DNA of 48,320 bases from DAOTVX01 sp034436015 (GCA_034436015.1 DAOTWG010000042.1:1-48320); one strand, 5' to 3'. Counted from the stretch's first letter, positions 1 through 9,599 are shown. Numbers and translations are program-made. Notes: generated from the letters alone by a model not told the origin.

Positions 1-3000
1 CCAAGTCCAGCATCTCCACCGGATACCCCGTCTTCTCACTCACCAAGCCTAAAACGTACCCCTTGATGGACTCAAAATCCGCGACCTGCGCTGGCGTCCT
101 GGCCGAAACCGCCTGCGATGCAGAGGAGGTCGGCGCGACGACAGGTTGGGCGGTAGGGGTTACCGTCTGCGGCCCTGGTTGCGCTGTTGAAGCCGACGCG
201 ACGGGAAGCTTGACCCATTCCATGGGCGGCTGGCCAAACTGCCATGTAGATTTCGCCGGCTGATTCTGCGGCGGCCCGTCATGGCGCACCCGCAACGTCC
301 GCTGCACGATTTCCAGTTGAGGAGTCTCATAACCAGAAACGGCAGCCAGCCAACGTTGATACGCCTGGGCATCGACGCGCTCTTCCACCTGCGACGCTTT
401 GCGCAACAACGCCATGGCGATCTGGGAACCGAAACCGGCGCCCAAGCGCAACGCATACTGGACATCGTATTTGCCGCCGCGAGCAAGATTCAAATCACCC
501 AATTCTGGGTCCGGCTCGAACTGGTCATCATAGTTGGCAATCGGCGGCACGGTACCGTATTGCAATGCCTTGACCGCCAGCACGTCCTCGATGCCCACAC
601 CCATTGCATGGCCGGTATAACCCTTGGTGTTGGCAATGACCACCCGGTTCGCCTGCTCGCAGAAGACTCGCCGCAAGGCATGGATTTCCGCCGAAGCGCT
701 GCCGCCGCGCGCCGGCGTATAAGTCTCGTGCGAGACAAAGACTGTTTGCGCCGCGATTTCCGCGCGGGAGATGCCAAAGCGTTGTTCCGCTTGCTGTAGC
801 AGGCGTTCCATCACGTCGGAGACATGAGCAACGTCCAAACGCGTGCCGTGGAAGGCGCTGTTGGCAATTTGCGTGGCCAGGATTTCACAGATGGGCATCA
901 TACCGCGCTCACGCACAGCATCCTGCGATTCGATGACGAGGGCCGCCGCGCCCATGCCCGGAAGCATGCCGTTTCGTCGGCGATCGAAGGGCAAAGCAGC
1001 CAGCCGCAAATTCCCCTCGGCGGTCGCCGCGCCGGTCGCCAGCAATGCAGTCGGAATCCATCCGCTCAACGGGCCGGTGGTGACATCGTCACCACTAATG
1101 ACGATCACGCGGCGGCAACGTCCGGCGCGAATCCAGTCCTCCGCAACCGCGAGCGCGTGAGTCGTCGAAGCACAAGCGGCGTTTACATGCGTATTCGGCC
1201 CGCGCGCCCCGATGTACTCGGCGAATTGGGAATGCCCCATCGGCAGGACGCGGAAGATGAGACGCCGGTCGAAGCGATAATCCAGCGCAGCGATTTCAGC
1301 CTCCAGCACAGCCAGACGCTGCTCAATGGCCGTTCGCACTTGCCCTTGCGGCGCCAACGCGAGCAGTTCCTGCAACATCTGACGCTGATGAACGAGATTA
1401 TCGTAGGTGTAGTAGCGCGTTGCCTCCTCCGCCATGGAGTCCAGGCCGGGGAAAGCGGAAGCGAAAACCACGCCGGTCTCATCGCGCAACGCCTCGGGTA
1501 ACATCCAACGATTCGGCAAGTAAGAGCCGGTCGTTGTCTGGCGGTAATCCATTACCAGCGGTATGCCGGCGTCACGCAAGGCCTCGATGCCGGCTGCCAT
1601 GGCGAGTTGGGTGGTAATATCGAAGGTCTCGAAGCGTTCCTCCGGTATGCCAAACTCGCTGACCAGGTCGAACTCACCACGCTGGCCGGACAGTTTGAGC
1701 GTCTGCTCCAGGTCCTCAATCGTCTGCATCACAGCGCCTGCCTCGCTCTTGACCAGGCGGGTGATTCGTTTCTTTAGCATGGATTGGCGTGTTTCCGGCG
1801 GAAGCAGGTCAATACGAATCTCGCCGTTCAACAACGCCTGGACATTGCCGTCATCGAAGACGCGCCGCCCGCGACCAGGCAACCCGAGTCCGGCGCCGCT
1901 AATGACCACCGATCCGGTCAGCGGTTGCCAGCCCGGAGCGATCGGGAGAGTCGCCGCCGCTTGCTTTTGCAAGCGTGTCTCGCGCAGTTCCATCGTCGGC
2001 GCGGCTGCTGAGCGCGGCTCCGCCCCAGAAGCATACAACGCGCACAGCGCCTCGCTAAACGAGACTACGCTGCCTTTCCTCGGATGATTGGTCGCCAGCA
2101 CGCTCACGTCCTCCTTGTCCTTCAAAATATCGCCCACCAGCGAGGTCAGCACGCGCTTCGGCCCGACTTCCACGAACACGCGCGCGCCCATCGCGTACAT
2201 CGTCTCCACCGATTTGATGAACTGCACTGGCGAGGCCAATTGCAGGGCCAGCATGTCCAGAATTTGCTCGCGCTCAGTCGGATACAGGTCGCCGGTCACG
2301 TTCGCGACGATGGGGGTTCGTGGCGGTTGAATATTCTTGCGCGCGATAATCTGCCGCAACGGGATGCTGGCCGGGGAAACGATGCGGCTATGGAAGGCAT
2401 GCGAGACGGGAATCTTGACCGCCTGATAGCCTTGCGCGAGGAAGGCTTCCACGGCTGCGTCCACGGCGCGCGTCTCGCCGGCGATGACCGACTGTAAGGG
2501 GCTGTTCAGGTTAGCAATGATGACATATCCCTGAATCGTCCTTAGCACGCGTTCCACTTCTTCGATTGGCGCCGAGATGGCAGCCATGCAACCGTTATCG
2601 GCAAGCGAAACGCGTGCCATCTCGCGCCCGCGCGCGGAGACCACTTCGAGCGCTTCAGCAAAGGTAAGTACGCCGGCAGCCACCAGCGCGCCATACTCGC
2701 CCAACGAGTGGCCGGCCACTACATCCGGCGTGTACCCCTGCTGCTCCAGCAGTCGCAGCAAGGCTACGTTCGCCGTCAAGACCGCCGGTTGGGTGATCGT
2801 CGTGTCCTTTAGGATGCGTTCCGCTGCAGCAAGACTGGCTTCGTCATCCTTTGCGGTAAAGATACACTCCGAAAGCTTCCGCCCGATGATCGGCTCCATT
2901 ACCGCATCGGCCTCGCGGAAGGTCTCAGTGACGATTGGCTCGCTCTGACGCAGTTCGCGCAGCATGTTTGCGTACTGCGACCCCTGACCGGGGAAGAGAA

Positions 3001-4837
3001 ACGCCAGCTTGCCGGCCGGCCCATGGCCACGATAGATGCCCTGCGCAGCAAGCGCCTGCCAGCCGTTCGGCAGGCCGGAATCGAACCCTTGCAATGCGCG
3101 TTGTCCGCGCTTCAACAGTTCCTCGATGTCGCCGTACTCAACCGCCAGACGTTCCGCCTGCCGCAAGTCTTGCCACGAGGGCGGCGTGGACGGCGGCGCT
3201 TGGCCTTCCCGCGCCTGCGCCAGAACCTGCTGCAACTTCTGTCGTAGTTCTTCCACGCTATTCGCGGCGAGGAACAAGCGGCCGCGACGAGCCAAAGGGG
3301 TATCTGTCGAGACAGAAACGGCCGCGATCGGCGTCGCGACAGCCGCGGTAGTCGTCGGCGCGGCCGCCATCGCCTTCGGCACTTCTACGCTAGGGAACAA
3401 CTTCCTTTCACCCGTCAGCAAGCCGGGGATGTGTTCCTCCATCACCACGTGGAAATTCGCGCCGCCAAAGCCGAACGAGCTGACACCAGCACGTCGCACC
3501 TCGCCATCCTGCACCTCCCAGGGTTGATTCTCGCAATTCACGTAAAAAGGAATATGCGCAAAAGCTATCTGCGGGTTGGGACGGGTGAAGTTGACCGAAG
3601 GGGGGAGCACTTTATGGTAAAGCGCCAGCGCGGCCTTCAACACACCCGCCGCTCCGGCCGCCGATTTGAGGTGACCGATGTTCGACTTCACCGAACCCAA
3701 CGCCACTGTGCCCGGCTTCAGGCCAAATTGCCCAAAGACAGCGTTCAAGGCGGCCACCTCCACCACATCGCCGACCCGCGTCGACGTGCCGTGCCCCTCG
3801 ATGAAACCCACCGTCGCCGGTGAGACGTTTGCCGCCTGCCAAGCGCGCCGAATCGCTCGCTCCTGACCGGCTTGATTGGGCGCGGTAATGCCCTTGCCCT
3901 TGCCGTCGCTACTCGCCCCGATGGCGCGAATGACGGCGTAAATTCGGTCGCCGTCGCGCTCCGCGTCGGCCAGGCGTTTGAGCAGGAACACCACGGCGCC
4001 CTCCCCCATCACGAAACCGTTGGCGCCCTCGGCATAGGGACGCGAACCATCCGGGCTGAGCGCCCCAATTTTGCTGAATTTGACAAAGCCCTCTACACCC
4101 ATGTTGCGGTCTATCCCGCCCGCCAGGACAGCGTCGCATTGATAGGAATAGAGAGCCTCCACTGCCGCCTGCAAGGATGCTATGGAAGACGCGCATGCGG
4201 CATCTGTGATAAAACTGGGACCGCCAAAATTAAAGGCGTTCGTCACCCGCCCGGCCAGAATGTTCGCCAGTTCGCCCGGCATCGTATCCTCCGTGACCGG
4301 CGGAATCAACGTCTGAATGCGCTCTTGCATCCCCTCCAGCAATTCCCTCTGCACTTCCGGCGGTAAGCTGCGGAAAGCTGGCACTGATTGAAGCGAATCG
4401 AGGTAGGTAGGCAGGTGAATGCGCAACGTCGAGCGATAATGGTACTCGCCCGCCAGCGCATTGCCGAAGATGACTCCCACCCGCTCCGGATCGAGCGCGC
4501 GTCGCTCCGGATAGCCGTAGTCCAGCAAGGCCTGACGGCTGGCAGCAATCGCCCACTTTTGCGCCTCATCCATCTGCTCTAGCGTTCGCGGCGGAATTGG
4601 AATGCCCCAGCGGAGCGGCTCGAACTCAAACTCCCGCACCCAGGCGCCGATCTTGGAATAAGTCTTATCCGGCGCGTTCGGGTCGGGATCGTAGAACAAA
4701 TCAACTCGCCAGCGGTCCGGCGGCACATCACGAACCGCGTAGAACTTACGCTGGAGATTCTGCCAGAACGTGTTGACATCGGGCGAATCAGGCAGAATAG
4801 CGCCCATCCCCACAATGGCAACGAACCTCGGTTCCAT
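1..4837 (-). CDS. Type I PKS/FAS-like megasynthase (KS-AT-KS-ACP...), C-terminus outside window
   Basis: An open frame of 1612 codons starts at the ATG at 4837 (AAGGAGT about 9 nt upstream) and runs off the window without a stop. Domains in order: ketosynthase 1 (about 1-450; Cys215 in DAACASS, His349 in HGTST, His389 in NIGHLKS), an Ala/Thr/Pro linker, acyltransferase (about 570-900; Ser711 in GHSLGE, and SHAFH with His816, the pattern linked to malonyl-CoA), ketosynthase 2 (about 950-1450; Cys1222 in NAACAST, His1370 in HETYT, His1410 in YTGHAMG), a second Pro/Thr linker, then the start of an acyl carrier domain (GYPVEMLDL, near 1600). The attachment serine lies beyond the edge. KS1 and the ACP resemble PfaA of polyunsaturated fatty acid synthases; KS2 looks closer to type I FAS. 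It closes an operon that encodes malonyl-CoA synthesis. I infer iterative long-chain acyl or polyketide synthesis. The product is unknown, and reductive domains, if any, are off-window. Confidence 0.9.
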   Translation of the reverse strand, partial: MEPRFVAIVGMGAILPDSPDVNTFWQNLQRKFYAVRDVPPDRWRVDLFYDPDPNAPDKTYSKIGAWVREFEFEPLRWGIPIPPRTLEQMDEAQKWAIAASRQALLDYGYPERRALDPERVGVIFGNALAGEYHYRSTLRIHLPTYLDSLQSVPAFRSLPPEVQRELLEGMQERIQTLIPPVTEDTMPGELANILAGRVTNAFNFGGPSFITDAACASSIASLQAAVEALYSYQCDAVLAGGIDRNMGVEGFVKFSKIGALSPDGSRPYAEGANGFVMGEGAVVFLLKRLADAERDGDRIYAVIRAIGASSDGKGKGITAPNQAGQERAIRRAWQAANVSPATVGFIEGHGTSTRVGDVVEVAALNAVFGQFGLKPGTVALGSVKSNIGHLKSAAGAAGVLKAALALYHKVLPPSVNFTRPNPQIAFAHIPFYVNCENQPWEVQDGEVRRAGVSSFGFGGANFHVVMEEHIPGLLTGERKLFPSVEVPKAMAAAPTTTAAVATPIAAVSVSTDTPLARRGRLFLAANSVEELRQKLQQVLAQAREGQAPPSTPPSWQDLRQAERLAVEYGDIEELLKRGQRALQGFDSGLPNGWQALAAQGIYRGHGPAGKLAFLFPGQGSQYANMLRELRQSEPIVTETFREADAVMEPIIGRKLSECIFTAKDDEASLAAAERILKDTTITQPAVLTANVALLRLLEQQGYTPDVVAGHSLGEYGALVAAGVLTFAEALEVVSARGREMARVSLADNGCMAAISAPIEEVERVLRTIQGYVIIANLNSPLQSVIAGETRAVDAAVEAFLAQGYQAVKIPVSHAFHSRIVSPASIPLRQIIARKNIQPPRTPIVANVTGDLYPTEREQILDMLALQLASPVQFIKSVETMYAMGARVFVEVGPKRVLTSLVGDILKDKEDVSVLATNHPRKGSVVSFSEALCALYASGAEPRSAAAPTMELRETRLQKQAAATLPIAPGWQPLTGSVVISGAGLGLPGRGRRVFDDGNVQALLNGEIRIDLLPPETRQSMLKKRITRLVKSEAGAVMQTIEDLEQTLKLSGQRGEFDLVSEFGIPEERFETFDITTQLAMAAGIEALRDAGIPLVMDYRQTTTGSYLPNRWMLPEALRDETGVVFASAFPGLDSMAEEATRYYTYDNLVHQRQMLQELLALAPQGQVRTAIEQRLAVLEAEIAALDYRFDRRLIFRVLPMGHSQFAEYIGARGPNTHVNAACASTTHALAVAEDWIRAGRCRRVIVISGDDVTTGPLSGWIPTALLATGAATAEGNLRLAALPFDRRRNGMLPGMGAAALVIESQDAVRERGMMPICEILATQIANSAFHGTRLDVAHVSDVMERLLQQAEQRFGISRAEIAAQTVFVSHETYTPARGGSASAEIHALRRVFCEQANRVVIANTKGYTGHAMGVGIEDVLAVKALQYGTVPPIANYDDQFEPDPELGDLNLARGGKYDVQYALRLGAGFGSQIAMALLRKASQVEERVDAQAYQRWLAAVSGYETPQLEIVQRTLRVRHDGPPQNQPAKSTWQFGQPPMEWVKLPVASASTAQPGPQTVTPTAQPVVAPTSSASQAVSARTPAQVADFESIKGYVLGLVSEKTGYPVEMLDL

Positions 4838-4923
4838 AAGACGTCACACTCCTTCCAATCCTGCGTCTTTCTCTTGTCTTGCTGTCAGGGAATCAAGGAT
4901 AGGCAAGCGGTTGCCAATCAAGG

Positions 4924-5427
4924 CTATTGCACAACAGCAAGCGGCTTCAACCGAACTAGCACCGCTCCCTTCTCCACCTGTTGACGCGGCTCAACTTGTA
5001 CACTTTCCACCTGCCCATCTATGGCCGCGCGCAGTTGCATCTGCATCTTCATCGACTCCAACACAACCAGCGTCTGGCCAGCCTGGACCAAATCTCCAGG
5101 TCGGGCGCGAACATCTACCACCAGGCCCGGCATGGGAGCCGTCAATGCTCCCTCCAGGTCTGCATCCTGCCTTCGTTGCAGGCGCTTCGCCAGAGTCTCC
5201 ACGCGCGCTTGCAAGGAGCAACCGCCGACCATCACATCGTAGATGCTGTTCTGGCGCGGGCAAAGGTGTACTTCCAGGGCCTGTTGACCGTAATGCAGCA
5301 GATGTAGGCCAGAGTCGTTGAGCGAAGTCAAGCGCGCCCGCGCCGGTTCGCCATCTACAACCCCCGTCTCGCCGTTGAGATGTACCTTGAATTCCTGTCC
5401 ATCAATCGAAACGCAGTACACGGCCAT
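4924..5427 (-). CDS. Biotin carboxyl carrier protein of acyl-CoA carboxylase
   Basis: A 167-residue protein that carries the carboxybiotin arm between the biotin carboxylase and the carboxyltransferase. The C-terminal half is a biotinyl/lipoyl domain with APMPG at 97-101 and the biotinylation motif ESMKM, with Lys127 as the acceptor. The N-terminal ~90 residues are a separate small domain, as in carrier or BT-like segments of acyl-CoA carboxylases. The ATG at 5427 follows AAGGAGT with a 5-nt gap. The gene lies 30 bp after the biotin carboxylase stop and 86 bp before the synthase start, so it belongs to the same operon. Its placement directly before the megasynthase suggests malonyl-CoA production dedicated to that enzyme (inference). 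Confidence 0.92.
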   Translation of the reverse strand: MAVYCVSIDGQEFKVHLNGETGVVDGEPARARLTSLNDSGLHLLHYGQQALEVHLCPRQNSIYDVMVGGCSLQARVETLAKRLQRRQDADLEGALTAPMPGLVVDVRARPGDLVQAGQTLVVLESMKMQMQLRAAIDGQVESVQVEPRQQVEKGAVLVRLKPLAVVQ

Positions 5428-5457
5428 AGTTCACTCCTTTCTTGCTTGCCAGCGCAT

Positions 5458-6942
5458 TCACCGACCGGTGCGCATCTGTTCGCGCCAAGCGGTCATCTGC
5501 CAGTAACTGGAAGGCAGAGAATCGCGGCCATTTTGCCTTTGGGCGCGGTGGGCATAGAGGGCCGCCGCCAGCGCAATCTCCCGCAACAACTCCGGCCGCG
5601 GTCGCCGTGGCTCCGGCTGGAAATGTTCCAGATAGGTAGTGGTTACCTTGCCATTCAGGAACGGTTGACTATCTATGATTTGGGTCAGAAACTCGATGAC
5701 TGTAGGCACGCCGCCGATCTGGAACTCGCACAAGGCACGGCGCAGCCGACGAATGGTCGCCGGTCTGTCTTCTGCCCAAACGATGAGTTTCGCCAGCAAC
5801 GAATCGTAGTCCGCGCCGACCGTCATGCCCTGATACAAAGCACTGTCCACACGCACGCCCGGCCCGCCCGGTTCCTTGAGATAGGTGATTTCCCCGGTCG
5901 CCGGCAGGAACCCTTGGCTGGCATCCTCCGCCAGAATACGCGCCTCAATCGCCGCGCCGCGCAACGCAATCTCCTCCTGACGTAACTGCAGTGGTTCGCC
6001 CAACGCTAGCCGCAACTGTTGCTTGACTAGGTCAAGCCCTGTCACCATTTCCGTCACCGGGTGCTCTACTTGAATGCGAGGGTTGATTTCGATGAAATAG
6101 AAGTTCTGCTCCGCATCCAATAGGAACTCCACCGTGCCCAAACTGCGATAACGAAGTGCTCGCCCAAGACGAGCCGCCAGGTCATAAAGGTGAGCGCGCT
6201 GAGCGGCGCTCAGGCCGGGGGCCGGCGCTTCCTCGATTAACTTCTGGCGTCTGCGTTGAATGGAGCATTCCCGTTCTCCAAGACACAGGACATTCCCTTC
6301 GCCATCGCCCAGGATTTGCACCTCAATATGACGCGCCTGCGGAACAAGCGATTCGAGATAGACGGTATCATCGCCGAAAGCGGTCAGGGCCTCCGCACGC
6401 GCCGCAGCGACCATCTCCGGCAGTTCCTCGGCGCAAGTCGCCAAACGAATGCCGCGCCCGCCCCCGCCTGCTGTGGCTTTGACCAACACCGGGAAAGTCA
6501 CCGTCGCAACGATGTCATCATAGAGGGAGAATTCCGCCGGAAGGGGGTCTTCCGTCCCAGGCAAGATGGGCAAGCTGGCTTCTCGCGCCGCGCGCCGCGA
6601 GGCGAGTTTGTCGCCGGTCAAGGCAATTGTCTCTGGGCGCGGTCCAACGAAAATCAAACCGGCTTCTTCTACGGCGCGCGCAAAGTCGGCGTTTTCCGCC
6701 AGGAAGCCATAACCCGGATGAATAGCCTGCGCGCCACTCTTACGCGCAGCCTCGATCACGGCGCGCCCATCCAGGTAAGCCTGTGGCGCGCCGATAGCGA
6801 CCGCCTCGTCGGCGCAACGGATGTGCAAAGCCTTGCTATCCACATCCGTATAAATCGCCACCGAAGGCAACCCCATTTCACGGCAAGAGCGCAGAATACG
6901 AATGGCGATTTCGCCGCGGTTAGCAACCAGAACCTTCATCAT
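5458..6942 (-). CDS. accC: Biotin carboxylase subunit of acetyl/propionyl-CoA carboxylase
   Basis: A 494-residue ATP-grasp enzyme that carboxylates biotin using ATP and bicarbonate. Visible signatures are the N-terminal VLVANRGEIAIRI segment, the glycine-rich ATP loop KATAGGGGRG and the catalytic-site segment EINPRIQVEHPVTE. Length is close to other stand-alone biotin carboxylases (about 450), with a slightly longer C-terminus. The gene starts ATGATG; the preceding carboxyltransferase stop TGA is embedded in this (4-nt ATGA overlap), so the two are translationally coupled. Whether the acceptor is acetyl-CoA or propionyl-CoA cannot be told from this subunit; the neighbouring synthase favours malonyl-CoA. 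Confidence 0.95.
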   Translation of the reverse strand: MMKVLVANRGEIAIRILRSCREMGLPSVAIYTDVDSKALHIRCADEAVAIGAPQAYLDGRAVIEAARKSGAQAIHPGYGFLAENADFARAVEEAGLIFVGPRPETIALTGDKLASRRAAREASLPILPGTEDPLPAEFSLYDDIVATVTFPVLVKATAGGGGRGIRLATCAEELPEMVAAARAEALTAFGDDTVYLESLVPQARHIEVQILGDGEGNVLCLGERECSIQRRRQKLIEEAPAPGLSAAQRAHLYDLAARLGRALRYRSLGTVEFLLDAEQNFYFIEINPRIQVEHPVTEMVTGLDLVKQQLRLALGEPLQLRQEEIALRGAAIEARILAEDASQGFLPATGEITYLKEPGGPGVRVDSALYQGMTVGADYDSLLAKLIVWAEDRPATIRRLRRALCEFQIGGVPTVIEFLTQIIDSQPFLNGKVTTTYLEHFQPEPRRPRPELLREIALAAALYAHRAQRQNGRDSLPSSYWQMTAWREQMRTGR

Positions 6943-8504
6943 AGCGGAATATTCCCGTGTTTGCGTGGAGGAGTAGGTTGACGTTTGTCGCGCAGGACTT
7001 CCAGCGCCTGAATCAGACGCCGGCGCGTCTCGGCCGAGGCAATGACATCGTCAAGATACCCGCGTGAGGCGGCAACATAGGGATTGGCGAACTCCTGGCG
7101 ATACTGCCGCGTCAGCTCGGCCTGACGGGCGGCTCTGTCCCCTGCTGCCTCGAGCTCCTTGCGAAAGATGATATTCACCGCGCCCTCCGGCCCCATGACG
7201 GCAATCTCGGCGCGCGGCCAAGCAAAATTGACATCGCCTTGCAAATGCTTGGAGGACATCACGATATATGCGCCGCCATACGCCTTACGCAGGATGACCG
7301 ACACCTTTGGCACGGTTGCTTCCGCATAGGCGTAAATCATCTTCGCGCCGTGGCGAATCACGCCGCCGTGTTCTTGCTCCAGCCCAGGTAGGAAGCCCGG
7401 CGTATCCACGAACGTCACCAAGGGGATGTGGAATGCGTCGCAGAATCGAATAAAGCGCGCTCCCTTATCCGAGGAGTCAATATCCAGGACGCCGGCCAGA
7501 TGGTTGGCCTGATTCGCCACAATTCCCACCGGATGTCCATCCAAACGCGCAAAGCCCACCACCAGATTGGGGGCAAACTCCGGCTGCACCTCAAGAAATT
7601 CGCCGCTGTCCACCACGGCCTCGATGACTTTGTGTACATCATAAGGCGCCTGCGGGTCTTCTGGCACAATGCCATCCAGCTCGGGAACGAGGCGATAAGG
7701 GTCGTCGTTCGACGCTTGATAAGGTGGCGGCGTGAGGTTGTTCTGCGGCAGGAAGGAGAGCAACCAACGCACCTGCGCCAGGGCTGTCTCCTCATCCGGC
7801 GCGGTGAAATGCGCCACGCCGCTGCGTGTGCGGTGTACCTGCGCCCCGCCAAGTTCCTCCGGCGTGACCTCCTGGTGCATCACGGCGCGGACCACATCCG
7901 GCCCGGTGATGAACATGTGCGCCGTCTTCTCCACCATCACGATAAAATCGCAAATGGCCGGCGAATAGACGGCGCCGCCGGCGCAGGGACCGAGGATGAC
8001 GGTAATCTGTGGGATGACGCCGCTGGCGCGCACATTGCGCAGGAAAATCTCGCCGTACCCCGCCAGCGAATCTACGCCTTCCTGAATGCGCGCGCCGCCC
8101 GAATCGTTCAATCCGATCACCGGCGCGCCGTTTTGGTAGGCCAAATCGAGGACATGGGCGATTTTCCGCGCGTGGGCTTCGCCCACCGAACCGCCCATGA
8201 CCGTGAAGTTCTGGGCAAAGACGTATACCACGCGGCCGTCAATCTTGCCCCAGCCGGTTACCACGCCATCGCCCCAGGGACGCGACTGCTCCATGCCAAA
8301 CCCCGTCGCCCGGTGGGTCACATACATTCCAATTTCGTGGAAAGAGCCGGGGTCAAGCAATAATTCCAGCCGCGCACGGGCGGTTTTCTTGCCTTTGGCG
8401 TGTTGCGCGGCAATGCGGGCTTCATCGCCCTCCTGTTGTGCTATTGCTCGCAAGGTGTCAAAAGAGGGAAGTTCCATGGGAGTCTTCTTTGTTGCAGAAT
8501 TCAC
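6939..8504 (-). CDS. Acyl-CoA carboxylase carboxyltransferase (PccB/AccD5-type)
   Basis: A 521-residue fused alpha/beta carboxyltransferase of the acetyl/propionyl-CoA carboxylase family. It transfers CO2 from carboxybiotin to an acyl-CoA. Two crotonase-like halves are visible, with oxyanion segments around GPCAGGAVYSP (first half) and KAYGGAYIVMSSKHL (second half), plus FVDTPGFLPG. I place the start at the GTG at 8504, which has GAGGA 9 nt upstream; an in-frame ATG follows at codon 10. It is the first gene of the four-gene malonyl-CoA/megasynthase operon. The terminator at 8590-8626 separates it from the DUF4349 gene upstream. Substrate choice is not decidable by eye. Confidence 0.94.
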   Translation of the reverse strand: MNSATKKTPMELPSFDTLRAIAQQEGDEARIAAQHAKGKKTARARLELLLDPGSFHEIGMYVTHRATGFGMEQSRPWGDGVVTGWGKIDGRVVYVFAQNFTVMGGSVGEAHARKIAHVLDLAYQNGAPVIGLNDSGGARIQEGVDSLAGYGEIFLRNVRASGVIPQITVILGPCAGGAVYSPAICDFIVMVEKTAHMFITGPDVVRAVMHQEVTPEELGGAQVHRTRSGVAHFTAPDEETALAQVRWLLSFLPQNNLTPPPYQASNDDPYRLVPELDGIVPEDPQAPYDVHKVIEAVVDSGEFLEVQPEFAPNLVVGFARLDGHPVGIVANQANHLAGVLDIDSSDKGARFIRFCDAFHIPLVTFVDTPGFLPGLEQEHGGVIRHGAKMIYAYAEATVPKVSVILRKAYGGAYIVMSSKHLQGDVNFAWPRAEIAVMGPEGAVNIIFRKELEAAGDRAARQAELTRQYRQEFANPYVAASRGYLDDVIASAETRRRLIQALEVLRDKRQPTPPRKHGNIPL

Positions 8505-8589
8505 AAAGTCTGTTCCTCATGGCAAAAAACACCACTCGTCCCAGAAAGTTGCGGGGGAATCCGCGTGAAGTACACAAAGCCCCCTGGTC

Positions 8590-8626
8590 GCAAGAAAAGA
8601 GAAGCCCGCCTCGTGCAGACGGGCTT
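8590..8626 (-). terminator. Rho-independent terminator after the DUF4349 gene
   Basis: On the minus strand a perfect 7-bp stem AAGCCCG/CGGGCTT (8626-8620 with 8608-8602) with an 11-nt loop is followed by the pyrimidine run CTCTTTTCTT. It lies about 30 bp after the lipoprotein stop codon and upstream of the carboxyltransferase, so the operon at 8504 must have its own promoter in 8505-8600. Confidence 0.85.
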
Positions 8627-8656
8627 TGCAAACAACAGGGTTGCTATTTCGGCAAG

Positions 8657-9571
8657 TTACTCTGTTGCCTTCTTCTTTTCGGCCTTGCGACGACGGACGA
8701 CTGCTATGATGCCCCAGGCAATTAGCGCCGGCGGGCCAAAGACAACCAGCAACATCGGTACAACGAACAACACCAGCCAGATAAGGAAGTTCACGAAACC
8801 TTGCAGGAAGTTGATGAGCGCTTGAATCGCCCGATTCGCCGTACCCCGCGGCTGCCAGCGACCAACTTTGATCGGCTGGACTTTCTCCTCGGAAATCAAA
8901 GTTACATTGATCAGCGAGTACGAGGAGGCCTCTTCATAGTACCTGATCTGCCCTTTGAGCGATTCGATTTCGGCGTTGATGGATTCCAGTTCACGGAAGA
9001 TTTCTAGCACCGCCTCGGTATTGCTCGCCTGTTGCAGGAGTTGCTCCAACCGCGCGGCCGCCGCCTGACGCGCCTTGAGGCGCGCCTGTAAGTCCACATA
9101 CTGCGCCGTGACATCTTGACCGGAACGGTCGTCTTGCAACACATCTAACGCGTCAGCCTCGATTTCGGCAATGGCCGCGTCAAAACGATTCGAGGGCACG
9201 CGAATCGAGATGGTTGCTTCCGGAACAGTCACGCCGCTGGCTGTGGAGGATTGGTAGCGATTGGTCGAAAGCACGAAGCCACCCTCGCGCTCCGCCATTT
9301 GCGCGATGGCGTTCATTTTCACCTGCACGTCGGTCACCACCAGACGAAGATTGGCGTTCTTGATGACCATACGAGTTTCCAGTGCGCCAGTGTCGGCAAC
9401 CATCCCCGGCGCGGCAGCGGATTTGGGCGGCCCGGCAGTAGCCAACGGCATAGACAGAGCCTCTTGCCCCACTACGTCAGGGGCTCTTTGCTCTGGAAGC
9501 GGCGCCATCGCCTTCGACGCGCAGGCCGCAAGCAATAATCCAAGCAAGACAATGAGAAAGGTCTTTTTCAT
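8657..9571 (-). CDS. DUF4349-family lipoprotein with coiled coil and C-terminal membrane segment
   Basis: A 304-residue envelope protein. I place the start at the ATG at 9571, preceded by GGAGAG. From there it begins MKKTFLIVLLGLLLAAC, a lipoprotein signal peptide with a LAAC lipobox. The middle contains an extracytoplasmic domain (TRMVIKNANLRLVV), a heptad-rich coiled coil, and a hydrophobic segment near the C-terminus (FLIWLVLFVVPMLLVVFG) followed by a basic tail, as in DUF4349 proteins. The molecular role of the family is not established. It starts 28 bp after the uvrA stop, so read-through from uvrA is likely, and it ends at a strong terminator. Confidence 0.85.
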   Translation of the reverse strand: MKKTFLIVLLGLLLAACASKAMAPLPEQRAPDVVGQEALSMPLATAGPPKSAAAPGMVADTGALETRMVIKNANLRLVVTDVQVKMNAIAQMAEREGGFVLSTNRYQSSTASGVTVPEATISIRVPSNRFDAAIAEIEADALDVLQDDRSGQDVTAQYVDLQARLKARQAAAARLEQLLQQASNTEAVLEIFRELESINAEIESLKGQIRYYEEASSYSLINVTLISEEKVQPIKVGRWQPRGTANRAIQALINFLQGFVNFLIWLVLFVVPMLLVVFGPPALIAWGIIAVVRRRKAEKKKATE

Positions 9572-9599
9572 TAAGAACTCTCCTCTGGACAAGACGAAA

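Noticed and set aside
1..1400. Possibility that the second ketosynthase is an inactive chain-length factor
   Set aside because: Cys1222, His1370 and His1410 are all in place, so the triad appears complete.
7428..8363. 311-codon plus-strand open frame
   Set aside because: It lies antisense inside the carboxyltransferase gene and its translation has no family features. It is a shadow caused by GC-rich codon bias.
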